Shown: positions 36,913 through 48,369, counted from the first letter of the stretch. The stretch is 64,000 bases of DNA from Rhizobium sp. Q54 (GCA_945861265.1 CAMAUC010000008.1:1-64000), one strand, 5' to 3'. Translations and numbers: made by a program. Notes: generated by a model from the sequence alone, not told the origin.

Positions 36913-37403
36913 CGGGCGACACCACGGGCCAAATCTTCGCAGCCCAATTCTTCGCAAACAATGACGCGGCTGCCGGTCCAGCGCGAGGTGGACCAGCGGG
37001 CAATCGCGCGCGCATGGCGCTCCGGCAAATTCCAGTGGCGGGCGGCGGCGGCGCACATTTCCGCGTAGCCAGGCTTCGGCCGGCCGGCACTGCGCCGCCG
37101 CAGCAGATAGATCATCGCCAGCACCATGCGCTTACCGTGGCGCACCGGCAGGTAGCGCACATCATAGAGACCTTTGTGCAGCAATTCGTAATTATGCAAC
37201 GCGGCGAGATCGCGCGGCGTCAGCCGCCACAGCACCCCATGCACGCTCCCGCCCGGCGCCGGCTTGACCGAACCCCAGCCGTCGATGCCGATAAAGAACC
37301 TGTAGCCATCGAGCTTCGCCGCACCCAGCGCCCGCGCGTTCGGACAGCGCGCCAGCATCGCGGCGCGGTGCATGTTGGAGCCATAGGCGAAGTACAAGGT
37401 CAT
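36909..37403 (-). CDS. Gamma-glutamylcyclotransferase-like (AIG2/GGCT fold) protein
   Basis: 164 residues. The GGCT signature YFAYGSNM (residues 4-11) is followed by YRFFIGIDGWGSVKPAPGGS, and the catalytic Glu lies in NYELLHKGLYD. Enzymes of this fold cyclise gamma-glutamyl amides to 5-oxoproline, often in glutathione turnover, but bacterial members vary in substrate. The gene is coupled to the acylphosphatase by an ATGA overlap, so the two are co-translated. The start ATG stands near the window's composition step around 37.4 kb. Confidence 0.82.
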   Translation of the reverse strand: MTLYFAYGSNMHRAAMLARCPNARALGAAKLDGYRFFIGIDGWGSVKPAPGGSVHGVLWRLTPRDLAALHNYELLHKGLYDVRYLPVRHGKRMVLAMIYLLRRRSAGRPKPGYAEMCAAAARHWNLPERHARAIARWSTSRWTGSRVIVCEELGCEDLARGVAR

Positions 37404-37594
37404 TGTCTTTGGAAATAGCAGAATAACGCCAGAAGGCTAGCGGATGTACGCCTCGACCGCGCATCCAATCGGTCGATTTCGCGCTCACAACCGAACGGCC
37501 GCGCGACTTGCCGGGCGGAATTTTGAATAGTTAAATGGCAAGCCAAGGTTGCAGCAGCTCGGTGGGGACTTGGCAAGTCTTTGGGGGGACACAA

Positions 37595-38133
37595 ATGATT
37601 GTCTTTGAGCCCGTACAATTGACCGACCTGCTCGGCTATGTCGGCGTGCTGACGGCAGTGGGCTCAGGCATTTGGCAGTACCGAAGCTCCTCAAGGCGAG
37701 ACTTCATCAAACCGCTGCGCGAGGCGCAGCTCAGACTTTATGAAGACGCGACCTCCACGGCATCGATGCTCGCCACGCTGCCGCGTAATTCGAAACAATG
37801 GAAGGAACGCCACAGCCATTTTCTCCATCTTTATTTCGGGCCATTGGCAATATTTGAAGATTTCGAACGCCGCCCTGCCATCGAAGCTCGGCAATCCGGT
37901 ACACAACCAGCCGAGCGAAAATTAACGGTCGAACAAGCGATGATCGACTTTAAGCGGTGCCTCCATCGCGGCACGGACGATAAGATGCTGACAGGCCTTT
38001 CGCTCGCCCTCGCCCATGCATGCCGCGAGTCGCTTGGACGGTCCTGGAATGTCCGCGTTGAGCACCTAACCGGAAAATATAACGAAATACACGGGCCCGC
38101 TGCGCCAAATGTCGCGCTTCCTAGCAATAAAGG

Positions 38134-38137
<4 letters not shown>
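37595..38137 (+). CDS. Hypothetical membrane-anchored protein, lower GC
   Basis: 180 residues from the ATG at 37595, behind GGGGGGA. A short hydrophobic segment (TDLLGYVGVLTAVGSGIWQY) near the N-terminus precedes a charged helical region (FIKPLREAQLRLYEDATSTA, ATLPRNSKQWKERHSHFLHL) without a known motif. The coding GC looks lower than its neighbours, consistent with recent acquisition. It converges on pccA with the two stop codons overlapping. No function assigned. Confidence 0.6.
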
Positions 38138-40137
<2,000 letters not shown>

Positions 40138-40384
40138 GGCCGCTGAATTCCCCGCCCGTACCGGCGTTTCAACTTTGCGGCACTGCAGCGAAATGTCAAT
40201 GTGCCGGGCGGCGCTTCCCGGAATTCTATTTCGCCAGCCCGGCCCCTGTCGCCAACTTTGATCTCCGTCAAACCGGATTGCCGGAGCATTCTTACTCTTT
40301 ATGCTGGGCCCTATTCCCCTTGCCGCCCGATGCTTATATTCAACGTTCTCACTATTTCACCGGCTTTCGAATTGGAGACTTTTC

Positions 40385-41044
40385 ATGACATTGGCAATTG
40401 GCGACACCGCACCGGACTTCGAAGCGGAAACCACCGAGGGCAAAATCACCTTTCACGAATGGCTGGGCAATTCCTGGGGCCTTTTGTTCTCGCACCCGAA
40501 AGACTTCACCCCGGTCTGCACCACCGAACTCGGCGCCGTGGCGCGCCTGAAGCCGGAATTCGACAAGCGTAACGTCAAGGTCATCGGCCTGTCGGTCGAC
40601 CCGGTCGATAACCACGCCAAATGGGCGGTCGATATCAAGGACGTCGGCGGCTTTGCGCCGAACTATCCGATGATAGGCGACACCGAACTGAAGATCTCCA
40701 AGGCCTATGGCATGCTGCCGGCCTCGACCTCGGGCACGTCGGAAGGCCGCACGCCGGCCGACAACCAGACGGTGCGCAACGTGTTCGTCATCGGTCCCGA
40801 CAAGAAGATCAAATTGATCCTGGTCTATCCGATGGCGGTCGGCCGCAACTTCCAGGAAATCCTGCGCGTCATCGACTCGTTACAACTCAACGCCAAGCAC
40901 CGCGTCGCCACGCCGGCCGACTGGAAACAGGGCGAGGACGTGATCCTGACCAGCGCGATCAGCAATGACGAAGCCAAGACCTTGTATCCGGAAGGCTACA
41001 AGACCGTGAAGCCTTATCTGCGCGTCGTGCCGCAGCCGAAGTAG
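40385..41044 (+). CDS. 1-Cys peroxiredoxin (Prx6 type)
   Basis: 219 residues from the ATG at 40385, behind GGAGA. The peroxidatic Cys lies in SHPKDFTPVCTTELGAVARL, and the Arg/Pro/Thr environment follows the Prx6 pattern. The C-terminal half carries the typical extra domain (TPADNQTVRNVFVIGPDKKI, PEGYKTVKPYLRVVPQPK). No resolving Cys is seen. It reduces peroxides in the cytoplasm with an external thiol. It is alone between pccA (divergent) and a thioesterase, with a terminator after it. Confidence 0.92.
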   Translation: MTLAIGDTAPDFEAETTEGKITFHEWLGNSWGLLFSHPKDFTPVCTTELGAVARLKPEFDKRNVKVIGLSVDPVDNHAKWAVDIKDVGGFAPNYPMIGDTELKISKAYGMLPASTSGTSEGRTPADNQTVRNVFVIGPDKKIKLILVYPMAVGRNFQEILRVIDSLQLNAKHRVATPADWKQGEDVILTSAISNDEAKTLYPEGYKTVKPYLRVVPQPK

Positions 41045-41071
41045 ACATCCGGCATAAACTGCTAAAGATCG

Positions 41072-41103
41072 AGGGCGCGGATTGCCAAATCCGCGCTCTT
41101 TCT
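41072..41103 (+). terminator. Rho-independent terminator after the peroxiredoxin gene
   Basis: Twelve-bp stem with one wobble pair: arms AGGGCGCGGATT and AATCCGCGCTCT around GCCA, followed by TTTCT. It starts 28 bases after the stop codon. Confidence 0.82.
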
Positions 41104-41144
41104 CTATGTGCCGCGGTGCCGCCTTGCTTTCCGGAGTAGCTCCC

Positions 41145-41552
41145 ATGACCGACGTCAACGAAACCGCCTTCACCCAGCCGGCCTTCGCGCAATTCCTCGG
41201 CATCAAGATGACGCATATATCGCTCGAGCGCGTCACCGCCGAACTGTTCGTCAAGGACGAGCTGAACAACCGCTTCGGCATCATGCATGGCGGCGCGATC
41301 ATGGCGCTCGCCGACAATGTCGGCGGCACCGCCACCACCGCCAATCTTAAAGACGGTCAGACCACCACGACGATCGAAAGCAAGACAAATTTCTTCGCCG
41401 CGATCCCGATCGGCGACACGGCACGCGCCGAGTGCATTCCCCTGCACCGTGGCCGCACGACCATGGTCTGGCAGACCCGCATCACCCGCAATGACGGCCG
41501 GCTGTGCGCGATGGTGACGCAGACGCAGATGGTGCTGGAGCGAAAAAAGTAA
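41145..41552 (+). CDS. PaaI/YbgC-like hotdog thioesterase
   Basis: 135 residues from the ATG at 41145, with GGAG eight bases upstream. The hotdog signature NRFGIMHGGAIMALADNVGG holds the central helix with HGG, followed by strands TTTTIESKTNFFAAIPIGDT and MVWQTRITRNDGRLCAMVTQ. Members hydrolyse acyl-CoA thioesters, often aromatic or hydroxybenzoyl-CoA. Its stop adjoins the stop of the convergent DMT exporter gene without a gap. The substrate is unknown. Confidence 0.83.
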   Translation: MTDVNETAFTQPAFAQFLGIKMTHISLERVTAELFVKDELNNRFGIMHGGAIMALADNVGGTATTANLKDGQTTTTIESKTNFFAAIPIGDTARAECIPLHRGRTTMVWQTRITRNDGRLCAMVTQTQMVLERKK

Positions 41553-42473
41553 TTACTTGTCTGGCGTCGACGACGCCGCCGCGTTGCCCGCCACCGGCGT
41601 CACCTGCGCGCCGCGATTGACCAGCACGACTCCTACCGCGCAGACCACCATGCCGGCGATCGACAGCGCGTCGAGCTTTTCGCCGAACAGGCCGTAGGCC
41701 ATCAGCGCGGTCACCGCCGGCACCAGATAGAACAGGCTGGCAAAGCCGGTCGCCGCCGAACGGCGGATCAGCCAGTACATCAGGCCGACCGCGGCGATCG
41801 ACAGCACCAGCACCAGCCAGGCGATGGCGAAGATCAATTCGCCGTTCCAGTGGATCACCCGCGTCTCGAAGGCGAAAGCCGCGCACCAATAGAGGACCAC
41901 CACGCCGGCATATTGGAACACATTGCCGGTTCGCCAGTCGATATTGCCGCTGTATCGCTTCTGATACAGCGCGCCGCCGGTGACGCCGAGCAGCGAGACG
42001 ACGCTGGCCGCCCAGCCGATCACCGATGCTTCGGCGACCATCTCCCGGTCGTGCAGGACGAATGCGACGCCGACCAGGCCGAGCGCCAGCCCGAACCATT
42101 GCTGCCGCGACACCGTCTCGCCCAAGAAGTGGTTGGCGATGACCGAGGTCAAAATCGGCTGCAAGCCCGGGATCAGCGCCGAGATGCCGGCGGGCACGCC
42201 CTGGCTGATGGCGAAAAAGACCCCGCCCAGATAAAGCCCGTGCATGAGAATGCCGATGACGATGCTGTGCCCGATTTCGGCGCGGCCCGGCCATTTCGCG
42301 CCGCTGACGACGGCGATGATCGTCATGATGACGACGACAAACACCATGCGGACGCCGAGAAACGTCATTGGCTCTATGTACGGCAGACCGAAACGGGCGC
42401 CGATGAAACCGGTACTCCACAAAAGCACGAACAGCGCGGGCGCTGCCGCGATCGCAAATTTGGTCAGGCGCAT
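41553..42473 (-). CDS. EamA/DMT superfamily exporter
   Basis: 306 residues from the ATG at 42473, with about ten hydrophobic helices in two EamA repeats (FAIAAAPALFVLLWSTGFIG at the start, and LFYLVPAVTALMAYGLFGEK in the second repeat). The first helix has the family's LWSTGFIGARFGL pattern. DMT proteins of this kind export metabolites or amino acids. Substrate unknown. The longer tracked ORF lacks membrane character at its N-terminus. The gene ends exactly where the thioesterase gene ends. Confidence 0.87.
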   Translation of the reverse strand: MRLTKFAIAAAPALFVLLWSTGFIGARFGLPYIEPMTFLGVRMVFVVVIMTIIAVVSGAKWPGRAEIGHSIVIGILMHGLYLGGVFFAISQGVPAGISALIPGLQPILTSVIANHFLGETVSRQQWFGLALGLVGVAFVLHDREMVAEASVIGWAASVVSLLGVTGGALYQKRYSGNIDWRTGNVFQYAGVVVLYWCAAFAFETRVIHWNGELIFAIAWLVLVLSIAAVGLMYWLIRRSAATGFASLFYLVPAVTALMAYGLFGEKLDALSIAGMVVCAVGVVLVNRGAQVTPVAGNAAASSTPDK

Positions 42474-42650
42474 GCGTATCTCTGTTGCCGGGCCGGATGG
42501 TCCAATGCTTTCCGCCGGAAGGACGTGAATCGGCGGCCCCCGCGCTATAGCATTTCCGGCAGGCGTCGTGGCTCCTGTGGACGGCCTGCGTAGCCGAGCG
42601 CCCCGGCCTGTGCTAGGCATTTAAAAAAGGGCAAGGGGCAAGGCAACGAC

Positions 42651-42836
42651 ATGCAGATCATGGCATTTTATATCGTGTTCGTTTTGATCGGCGATCTCGG
42701 CGCCTATTTCGTCGGCCGCACCGTGGAACAATGGTCGCCGACGAGCAGCCTGCCGGTGTTCCTCGGCTGCTTTTTCCTGGTGTTCTGGCTGGCTTGGCGC
42801 CTCGCGGTTCGGGTCACGGCACCCAAGGCTGCTTAG
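42651..42836 (+). CDS. Small two-helix membrane protein
   Basis: 61 residues. Two hydrophobic helices (MAFYIVFVLIGDLGAYFVGR and LPVFLGCFFLVFWLAWRLAV) are separated by a polar loop, and the C-terminus is basic. This looks like a real integral membrane miniprotein rather than a shadow. AAGG stands near nine bases before the ATG. I do not recognise a family. Confidence 0.6.
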   Translation: MQIMAFYIVFVLIGDLGAYFVGRTVEQWSPTSSLPVFLGCFFLVFWLAWRLAVRVTAPKAA

Positions 42837-42942
42837 GACATTGCAGGTCTGTTAATTCAAGAGAATCAGGAACTCAGCGCGAATTCGCGGGTTTCCTCCT
42901 TTCGAGACGCGGCAACGTGTTTCGTGACCCAAGGAGGAGATT

Positions 42943-43296
42943 ATGACCGACCCCCGCTTTACCGATCCGCGCTATAGCGACGCGCAAAACAGCGATCCTC
43001 GTTACGTCCCACCTGCCCCGTTGCGCAGCGAAAATGCCGGTGGCGTTTGGGGCTGGATTGCCGGGCTAGCCGTCGTTGCCTTGATCGCATTCGTCGTCGT
43101 CGCCGGCTGGAACAGCGCCACGACCAACACCGCGTCCAACCCGCCGGCAGCCACGCCGGCGCCAATGACGACCGGCAGCGGTGCCCCGATCCGCAACGTG
43201 ACGCCGCCAAGCACCACCGGTTCAGGCTCGACCTCGCCGCTGACCAATCCGGCACCGCAGGCGTCGCCGCCGGCTTCAGGCGGTTCGCAGCAGTAG
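42943..43296 (+). CDS. Single-pass membrane protein with Pro/Ser/Thr-rich tail
   Basis: 117 residues with a good ribosome site (AAGGAGGAG, five to six bases before the ATG). The N-terminus has a repeat of D-P-R-F/Y-x-D (MTDPRFTDPRYSDAQNSDPR). One helix (GWIAGLAVVALIAFVVVAGW) is followed by about 60 residues rich in Pro, Ser, Thr and Ala. The tail probably faces the periplasm and is disordered. Function unknown. Confidence 0.65.
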   Translation: MTDPRFTDPRYSDAQNSDPRYVPPAPLRSENAGGVWGWIAGLAVVALIAFVVVAGWNSATTNTASNPPAATPAPMTTGSGAPIRNVTPPSTTGSGSTSPLTNPAPQASPPASGGSQQ

Positions 43297-43309
43297 TTTG
43301 ACGCAATCG

Positions 43310-43336
43310 GTCCCGGCGCTGCGTTTGCGCCGGGAC
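43310..43336. terminator. Stem-loop between convergent genes
   Basis: Perfect 10-bp stem GTCCCGGCGC / GCGCCGGGAC with a 7-base loop TGCGTTT. No T-run follows, so it may slow or end transcription from either side between the tail-anchored gene and the AhpD-like gene. Confidence 0.6.
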
Positions 43337-43341
43337 TTGCG

Positions 43342-43731
43342 TCACGTCTGAAACGCCGGGTCGATCGGCACGCGATAGCCGTTGGCCAGCCGGTTGGTTT
43401 CATTGGCCATGCCGGTCACCGCCATCAGTTCGCCGAACATCGCCTCGCTCATACCGGCCTTGCGCGCGGCGGCGCTGTGACTGGCGATGCAATAAGCGCA
43501 ACCATTGGTGACCGAGACGGCGAGATAAATCATTTCCTTGGTTAGCGGATCGAGCGCGCCCGGCGCCATGATCTCCTTGATGCTTTCCCAGGTGCGCTTG
43601 AGCGTCGCCGGATCGTGCGCCAGAAATTTCCAGAAGTTGTTGACGTCCGGCACATTGCGCGACGTCTTGATGTCGTCATAGACCGCGCGCACGGCGGCTG
43701 AGGCATCGGCATATTCAATCGGCGTCGGCAT
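43342..43731 (-). CDS. Carboxymuconolactone decarboxylase / AhpD-like protein
   Basis: 129 residues, all-helical. The CxxC redox pair with His, SVTNGCAYCIASHSAAARKA, is near residue 83 and is the mark of AhpD-type peroxidase-related members. Related proteins reduce peroxides with a partner or decarboxylate muconolactones. The CxxC favours the first. GAGG is ten bases upstream of the ATG. It converges with the tail-anchored protein gene. Confidence 0.82.
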   Translation of the reverse strand: MPTPIEYADASAAVRAVYDDIKTSRNVPDVNNFWKFLAHDPATLKRTWESIKEIMAPGALDPLTKEMIYLAVSVTNGCAYCIASHSAAARKAGMSEAMFGELMAVTGMANETNRLANGYRVPIDPAFQT

Positions 43732-43817
43732 GGAGCGTCATCCTCGCGGCTGTTTGATGCGGCCGATTATGATGACATCGGCGGTCGCTGCAAGGCTGCG
43801 GCCTGTGCGCCGCCGCG

Positions 43818-44900
43818 TCAGGCCGGCGACACCATCAGCATCGGCGCACCCTTGCACGCGCGCGCGCGCAGCACGTCGTTGACCCGGCGCGGATTGGCGA
43901 CCTTGCCTTTGGTGGCATCGATCAAATTCTGGGTGAGTTTTTCGATGCTGTGCTGAGAGATGCCAAAGCCTGTCAACAAATTGAAGCGCACCGTCCGAAT
44001 ACGCGGATGGCAAGCCGCCGGCGGGATAAAGTTCTCCACGATCATGCGCGGCAAAGCGAGAATTTCCCCCGCTTCATAGGTGCGGTCGATGCCAAGTCCA
44101 TCGACGGATTTGTCGCGGATCAACGCGCTGACGTCGAAAAATCCGGTGACCGGCGACGGATCGAAGGCATAGACGTAGCGAATTGGCTTGTCGCCGCTGG
44201 CATACGCCGCCTGTTGCGCCAGGCCGCCGCCGAGCGAGTGACCGACCGAAACGAATTCGGTGACAGCGCCGCGGCAGTCGCCTTTGCGGATACCTTCGAG
44301 GATGTCGGCAATGTGAGTCTGCACCTGCGCGTACTGGTCGAATTTCGGCGCCAGCCGGTAAAGCCAGCGGAAGTTCGAAATCCAGTCGCCGAACTCGTTC
44401 CCGTCGGTGCCTCGGAAAGCAATCGCGACATGGCATCGACCTTTCTCGCGCCGGCGCCACACGTGATATTCAAGCCCGCTCACCGGCTTACATTTCGAGC
44501 CAAGTTTTTCCGGACAGGGCAGACTGCCAGCCCGTCCGGCAATACATTCCCAATGGTGGCGATCTTTCAGGGTGCGAACCCAGTCCAAAACTGTCTTGTT
44601 AAACTTATACTGGCCGTCGCTGTCCCGGGGGAGATGGTTGATGAGCTTCTTGGGATCGGGACAACGCGTGTCGTCGTTGAGCGCGTTTTCATTGGTATAG
44701 GCGATGGTCGCCATCATGGCGTAGGGCTTATACAGCGCCGCATAATCGGCGGCTGCCTGGTCCGTCATTTCGCCGGTGCCGATACCGACATAAACCTTTT
44801 CGCGCGGCTGGGTCGCGCAGCCACCGAGGACGGCACTAAACGCAAGCAGGACCGCGAAGGCGGCCGGCCGCGCCGAGCAACGCTTACCCCACCCCACCAT
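43818..44900 (-). CDS. Lipase-like (class 3 fold) lipoprotein
   Basis: 360 residues from the ATG at 44900, chosen because GGGG stands six bases before it; the tracked start is far upstream and unlikely. A signal peptide with a lipobox (AFSAVLGGCATQP) predicts a lipid-anchored protein. The lipase domain shows a nucleophile elbow FVSVGHSLGGGLAQQAAYAS and an oxyanion-type FRGTDGNEFGDWIS. Cysteines are several (CPDPKK, CIAGRAGSLPC) and may form disulphides. It probably hydrolyses esters at the outer membrane. Confidence 0.82.
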   Translation of the reverse strand: MVGWGKRCSARPAAFAVLLAFSAVLGGCATQPREKVYVGIGTGEMTDQAAADYAALYKPYAMMATIAYTNENALNDDTRCPDPKKLINHLPRDSDGQYKFNKTVLDWVRTLKDRHHWECIAGRAGSLPCPEKLGSKCKPVSGLEYHVWRRREKGRCHVAIAFRGTDGNEFGDWISNFRWLYRLAPKFDQYAQVQTHIADILEGIRKGDCRGAVTEFVSVGHSLGGGLAQQAAYASGDKPIRYVYAFDPSPVTGFFDVSALIRDKSVDGLGIDRTYEAGEILALPRMIVENFIPPAACHPRIRTVRFNLLTGFGISQHSIEKLTQNLIDATKGKVANPRRVNDVLRARACKGAPMLMVSPA

Positions 44901-45046
44901 GACGCACCCCATACCCGCGTAACGTGTATCGAAGCAGGAACCATACTCCGCGACAAGGGGTGACGCGCGCCGGTCCGCGGTTTCGACGCGGCGGCCGGAT
45001 GCGCTAGCGTTACAACCGGACAACCTGAAAAGCACGGGGAAGACGC

Positions 45047-45847
45047 ATGTCGAAGACGCCGGATTATTTCCACGGCAAGACCATCGTCATCACCGGCGCC
45101 GGCAGCGGCATCGGCCGCGCCACCGCGCTGATCTTCGCCCGCGAAGGCGCCAATGTCGTCTGCGCCGATATTAATGAGAACGCGGCGGCCGAGACCGCCG
45201 CGATGGTCGATGCGCACAACCGCGCCGCCCAGACATCCGGCAGCAATGCCGGCCGGACCCTGGCGCTGACCATCGACGTGACCAAACGCGACGCGGTCAA
45301 CGACATGATCGATCTGGCGATCGGCGAATTCGGCAGCGTGCAGTTTCTGTTCAATTCGGCCGGCTCGGCCATCCGCCGTTCCAAATTCCTCGACATCGAC
45401 GACGATCTGTTCGAGCGCACCTACGATCTCAACGTCAAGGGCACGTTCTACGGCATGCAGGCGGTGCTTCCGCATATGCTCACGAACAAGTTCGGCGTCA
45501 TCGTCAATATGGGCTCGCAATCGCACAAGCGCGGCGGACCGGGATCGGGCGTGCATTATGCCTCAGCCAAGGGCGCGGTGGTGACAATGACAATGGGCGT
45601 GGCGCGCGAATTCGCCACGCAGGGCATCCGCGCTTTGTCGATATCGCCGGGGCCGATCGACACTGCGTTCCAAGCGGCGGCGGCGACGTCGCCCGAGATG
45701 GCAGCGCAAATGCTCAACGACGTGCCGATGAAGCGTTTCGGCAAAGCGGAGGAAATCGGCGAACTCGTGCTGTTCATGTGTTCCGACGCCTGCGGCTTCA
45801 TGACCGCCGACACCGTCTATGTGAACGGAGGCGGCGGCTTTCGCTGA
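45047..45847 (+). CDS. SDR-family oxidoreductase
   Basis: 266 residues, cytoplasmic classical SDR: TGAGSGIGRA (NAD(P) loop), LFNSAG where NNAG is usual, NMGSQSHKRG (Ser) and the catalytic YASAK. It has a conserved C-terminal substrate loop (PMKRFGKAEEIGELVLFMCS). The substrate is not clear. It faces the TctC gene downstream, ending three bases before it, and is divergent from the lipase-like gene. Confidence 0.88.
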   Translation: MSKTPDYFHGKTIVITGAGSGIGRATALIFAREGANVVCADINENAAAETAAMVDAHNRAAQTSGSNAGRTLALTIDVTKRDAVNDMIDLAIGEFGSVQFLFNSAGSAIRRSKFLDIDDDLFERTYDLNVKGTFYGMQAVLPHMLTNKFGVIVNMGSQSHKRGGPGSGVHYASAKGAVVTMTMGVAREFATQGIRALSISPGPIDTAFQAAAATSPEMAAQMLNDVPMKRFGKAEEIGELVLFMCSDACGFMTADTVYVNGGGGFR

Positions 45848-45850
45848 AAG

Positions 45851-46825
45851 CTATTTGCGCAAGCCGGCCGCCTCCACCGCGGTTTTCCATTTTTCCAGTT
45901 CGGCCGCCTGCGCTTTGGCGAAATCCTCAGCCGAACCGCCAATGGCGTCGAAGCCCTGCGCCTTGAACATGGTCTGTGCCTCGGGACCTTTGATGCCGAT
46001 ATTGCCGGCGCGTGACAATTTATCGATTACCGCGCGCGGCGTGCCGGCCGGGGCCCAGATCGAGAACCACAGGCTGGCATCGAGATCGACGCCGGACTCG
46101 CGCAAGGTCACCAGATCGGGCGCGGCCGACGAGCGCGTCGCCGTCGATGTCGCCAGCGCCTTCAACGCGCCGGAGGCAATGTGCGGCAGCACCGCCGCCG
46201 CCGGCGAGAACATCAGCTGGATGCGGCCGGCGATAAGATCGGTGGTCGCCTGCGGCGAGCCCTGATACGGCACATGCACCATCTTGATGCCGGTGCGCAG
46301 CGCGAACAATTCGGTCAGCAGATGCGGAATGGCGCCGACGCCGGTCGAGCCGTAGGACAATTCGCCGGGCTTGGCCTTGGCCAGCGCGATCAGTTCGGCA
46401 ACGTTTTTGACGTTGAGCGAAGGATGCACCGCCAGGATCATCGGCTGGCCGGCGACCATGATGACCGGCAAAAAGTCGCGCTCCATGTCAAAGCTCTGCT
46501 TGGCGTTGAGCAGGCCGGTGCTGATATTGACGCCGCCGCCGGCGAGCAGCGTGTAGCCATCCTTCGGCGCGCGGGCGACCGCGTCGGCGGCGATGGCGGA
46601 AGCCGCGCCGGGCCGGTTCTCGACCACGAATTGCTGGCCGAACTGGCGGCTCCATTCATTGGCCATCAGCCGCGCGATCAGGTCGGTCGACGAGCCCGGC
46701 ACGAAGCCGACGACGATGTGAACCGCCCTGTTGGGATAATCCCCCGCCGCAGGCGCCTGAGCTTGCGCCTGCGCGCCGGAAACAAACGCCGTCAACACGG
46801 CCGCCACTTTAAGCCAGCGCATCAT
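45851..46825 (-). CDS. Tripartite tricarboxylate transporter substrate-binding protein (TctC/Bug family)
   Basis: 324 residues. A signal peptide (LKVAAVLTAFVSGAQAQAQA) is followed by YPNRAVHIVVGFVPGSSTDL and VENRPGAASAIAADAVARAP, both typical of Bug proteins. GGGAGG stands seven bases before the ATG. It is the second of three Bug genes in the window, with no TctA/TctB permease near. The ligand is likely a small carboxylate but cannot be named. Confidence 0.9.
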   Translation of the reverse strand: MMRWLKVAAVLTAFVSGAQAQAQAPAAGDYPNRAVHIVVGFVPGSSTDLIARLMANEWSRQFGQQFVVENRPGAASAIAADAVARAPKDGYTLLAGGGVNISTGLLNAKQSFDMERDFLPVIMVAGQPMILAVHPSLNVKNVAELIALAKAKPGELSYGSTGVGAIPHLLTELFALRTGIKMVHVPYQGSPQATTDLIAGRIQLMFSPAAAVLPHIASGALKALATSTATRSSAAPDLVTLRESGVDLDASLWFSIWAPAGTPRAVIDKLSRAGNIGIKGPEAQTMFKAQGFDAIGGSAEDFAKAQAAELEKWKTAVEAAGLRK

Positions 46826-47035
46826 CCGTCAACCTCCCTGCCCGTCGCGTCAAATGCGCGAAGCTGATTCCGGTTGCCGGACGCTAGCAGACTGGCTGGA
46901 AATAACCCGGTATCGGGCGGGAATATTCACCACGCTGCGTCGTTTAATCAGATGGACCGGAAGACCCGGCCCGGCAATATCAAGCGGCGGCAACGTGCGC
47001 AAAGCTCAGATCAAGCCGCCATCAGGGAGGATGCC

Positions 47036-47953
47036 ATGATCAGATTCGCATTGGCGACAGCGACGGCACTGTTGTTTTCCGGCGCCGCGTTCGCCCAGCA
47101 GCCCGCCGGTCCGCCGGTCGGACCCGACTGGTCGAAGATCGAGGTGAAGACCACCGATCTCGGCAACCGCACCTATATGCTCGAAGGCCAGGGCGGCAAT
47201 GTCACGGTCGCCGCCGGCAATGACGGCGTCATCATGGTCGACGGCCAGTTCGCGCCGATGCACGACAAGCTGAAAGCCGCGATCGCCGCGGTGTCGCCGC
47301 AGCCGATCAAGTTTCTCGTCAACACGCATCATCACGGCGACCATGTCGGCGGCAACGCCGCCTTCACCGCCGACGGCGCGGTTGTCGTCGCGCACGCCAA
47401 TCTGCGCGACATCATGGCCAAGGGCGGCACCAATAATGTTTCGATGCAGCCTGTTGCGCCGGCAAGCGGCGCCGCGCTGCCGGCCAAGACCTATACCGAC
47501 GCAATGACGGTCGACGTTAAGGGCCGCGCCGCGCAACTCAAGCACACCGCCAATGCGCATACCGGCGGCGACACTTACATCTATTTCGCCGACGCCAATG
47601 TGCTGTCGACCGGCGACGTCGTCACGCTCGGCCGCTATCCCAACATCGACTATCTCAATGGCGGCAGCGTCAAGGGCATGATCGCGGCGGTCGACGCCTA
47701 TATCGCGCTCAGCAACGACAACACCAAAGTGGTGCCCGGACACGGCCCGGTTTCCAGCAAGGCGCAGCTGATCGAATACCGGACGATGCTGGTGACGGCG
47801 CGCGACCGCATGGCCAAGCTGATCGCCGAGGGCAAGAGCCTCGACGATGTTTACGCCGCCAAGCCCTATGCCGACTTCGACGCCAAGCTCTCGGCCAACG
47901 AACAAATGGCGAAGAACTTCATGCGCGTGGTCTATTCGAGCCTGAAGGGGTAA
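47036..47953 (+). CDS. Exported metallo-beta-lactamase-fold hydrolase
   Basis: 305 residues from the ATG at 47036, with GGGAGG six bases upstream. A signal peptide (MIRFALATATALLFSGAAFA) precedes the MBL fold: FLVNTHHHGDHVGGNAAFTA (HxHxDH metal site), NAHTGGDTYIYFADANVLST and KVVPGHGPVSSKAQLIEY. The mature protein is in the periplasm and probably hydrolyses an ester or lactone, or acts like quinoprotein relay hydrolases. It converges on a small hypothetical gene. Confidence 0.87.
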   Translation: MIRFALATATALLFSGAAFAQQPAGPPVGPDWSKIEVKTTDLGNRTYMLEGQGGNVTVAAGNDGVIMVDGQFAPMHDKLKAAIAAVSPQPIKFLVNTHHHGDHVGGNAAFTADGAVVVAHANLRDIMAKGGTNNVSMQPVAPASGAALPAKTYTDAMTVDVKGRAAQLKHTANAHTGGDTYIYFADANVLSTGDVVTLGRYPNIDYLNGGSVKGMIAAVDAYIALSNDNTKVVPGHGPVSSKAQLIEYRTMLVTARDRMAKLIAEGKSLDDVYAAKPYADFDAKLSANEQMAKNFMRVVYSSLKG

Positions 47954-47963
47954 GCGCGCGCGA

Positions 47964-48287
47964 TCATGCGGGCGCCGAGAGCCCGACGAAACCGCGCAGC
48001 TCCTTCACCGTCGCTTCGGCTTCCTTTGCTTCTCCGGTCGTGAGCACCATCGTCTCGCCGGTGCGCCGGTGCAGCACGCTGTGATAGATCATCGCGCCGG
48101 AGAGGCCATCCTTGTCCGACTTCACCGCGATGTCGTCGATGTCGGTGAGTGCGAACTCGACCGGTTTCTTGCTCCAGAACAACAGCTTCTGTTGCAGCGC
48201 CGCCTTGCCGGAATCCTTGTCGAGCGTCAGCGTCGTCGCGCCTTCGGTGAGCACGAGCTTGCGCGATGTATTCTCGATTTTTGCCAT
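47964..48287 (-). CDS. Small cytoplasmic hypothetical protein
   Basis: 107 residues of beta-rich sequence (RKLVLTEGATTLTLDKDSGK, LFWSKKPVEFALTDIDDIAV, GAMIYHSVLHRRTGETMVLT), suggesting a PH-like or similar small barrel. GGGGAC precedes the ATG. I do not recognise a family. It ends 10 bases from the convergent MBL gene. Confidence 0.6.
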   Translation of the reverse strand: MAKIENTSRKLVLTEGATTLTLDKDSGKAALQQKLLFWSKKPVEFALTDIDDIAVKSDKDGLSGAMIYHSVLHRRTGETMVLTTGEAKEAEATVKELRGFVGLSAPA

Positions 48288-48369
48288 GACCAGGTCCCCT
48301 TGGTGGTTTCCCGTTCGCCATCATAGCAAAAATACGCGGGCGAGGTTGCGGCGTGCTGACGCGGCGATG

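Noticed and set aside
46874-47035. Upstream extension of the MBL-fold gene
   Set aside because: The signal peptide starts at the ATG at 47036, which has a GGGAGG site; the extension is polar and unlike an exported protein.
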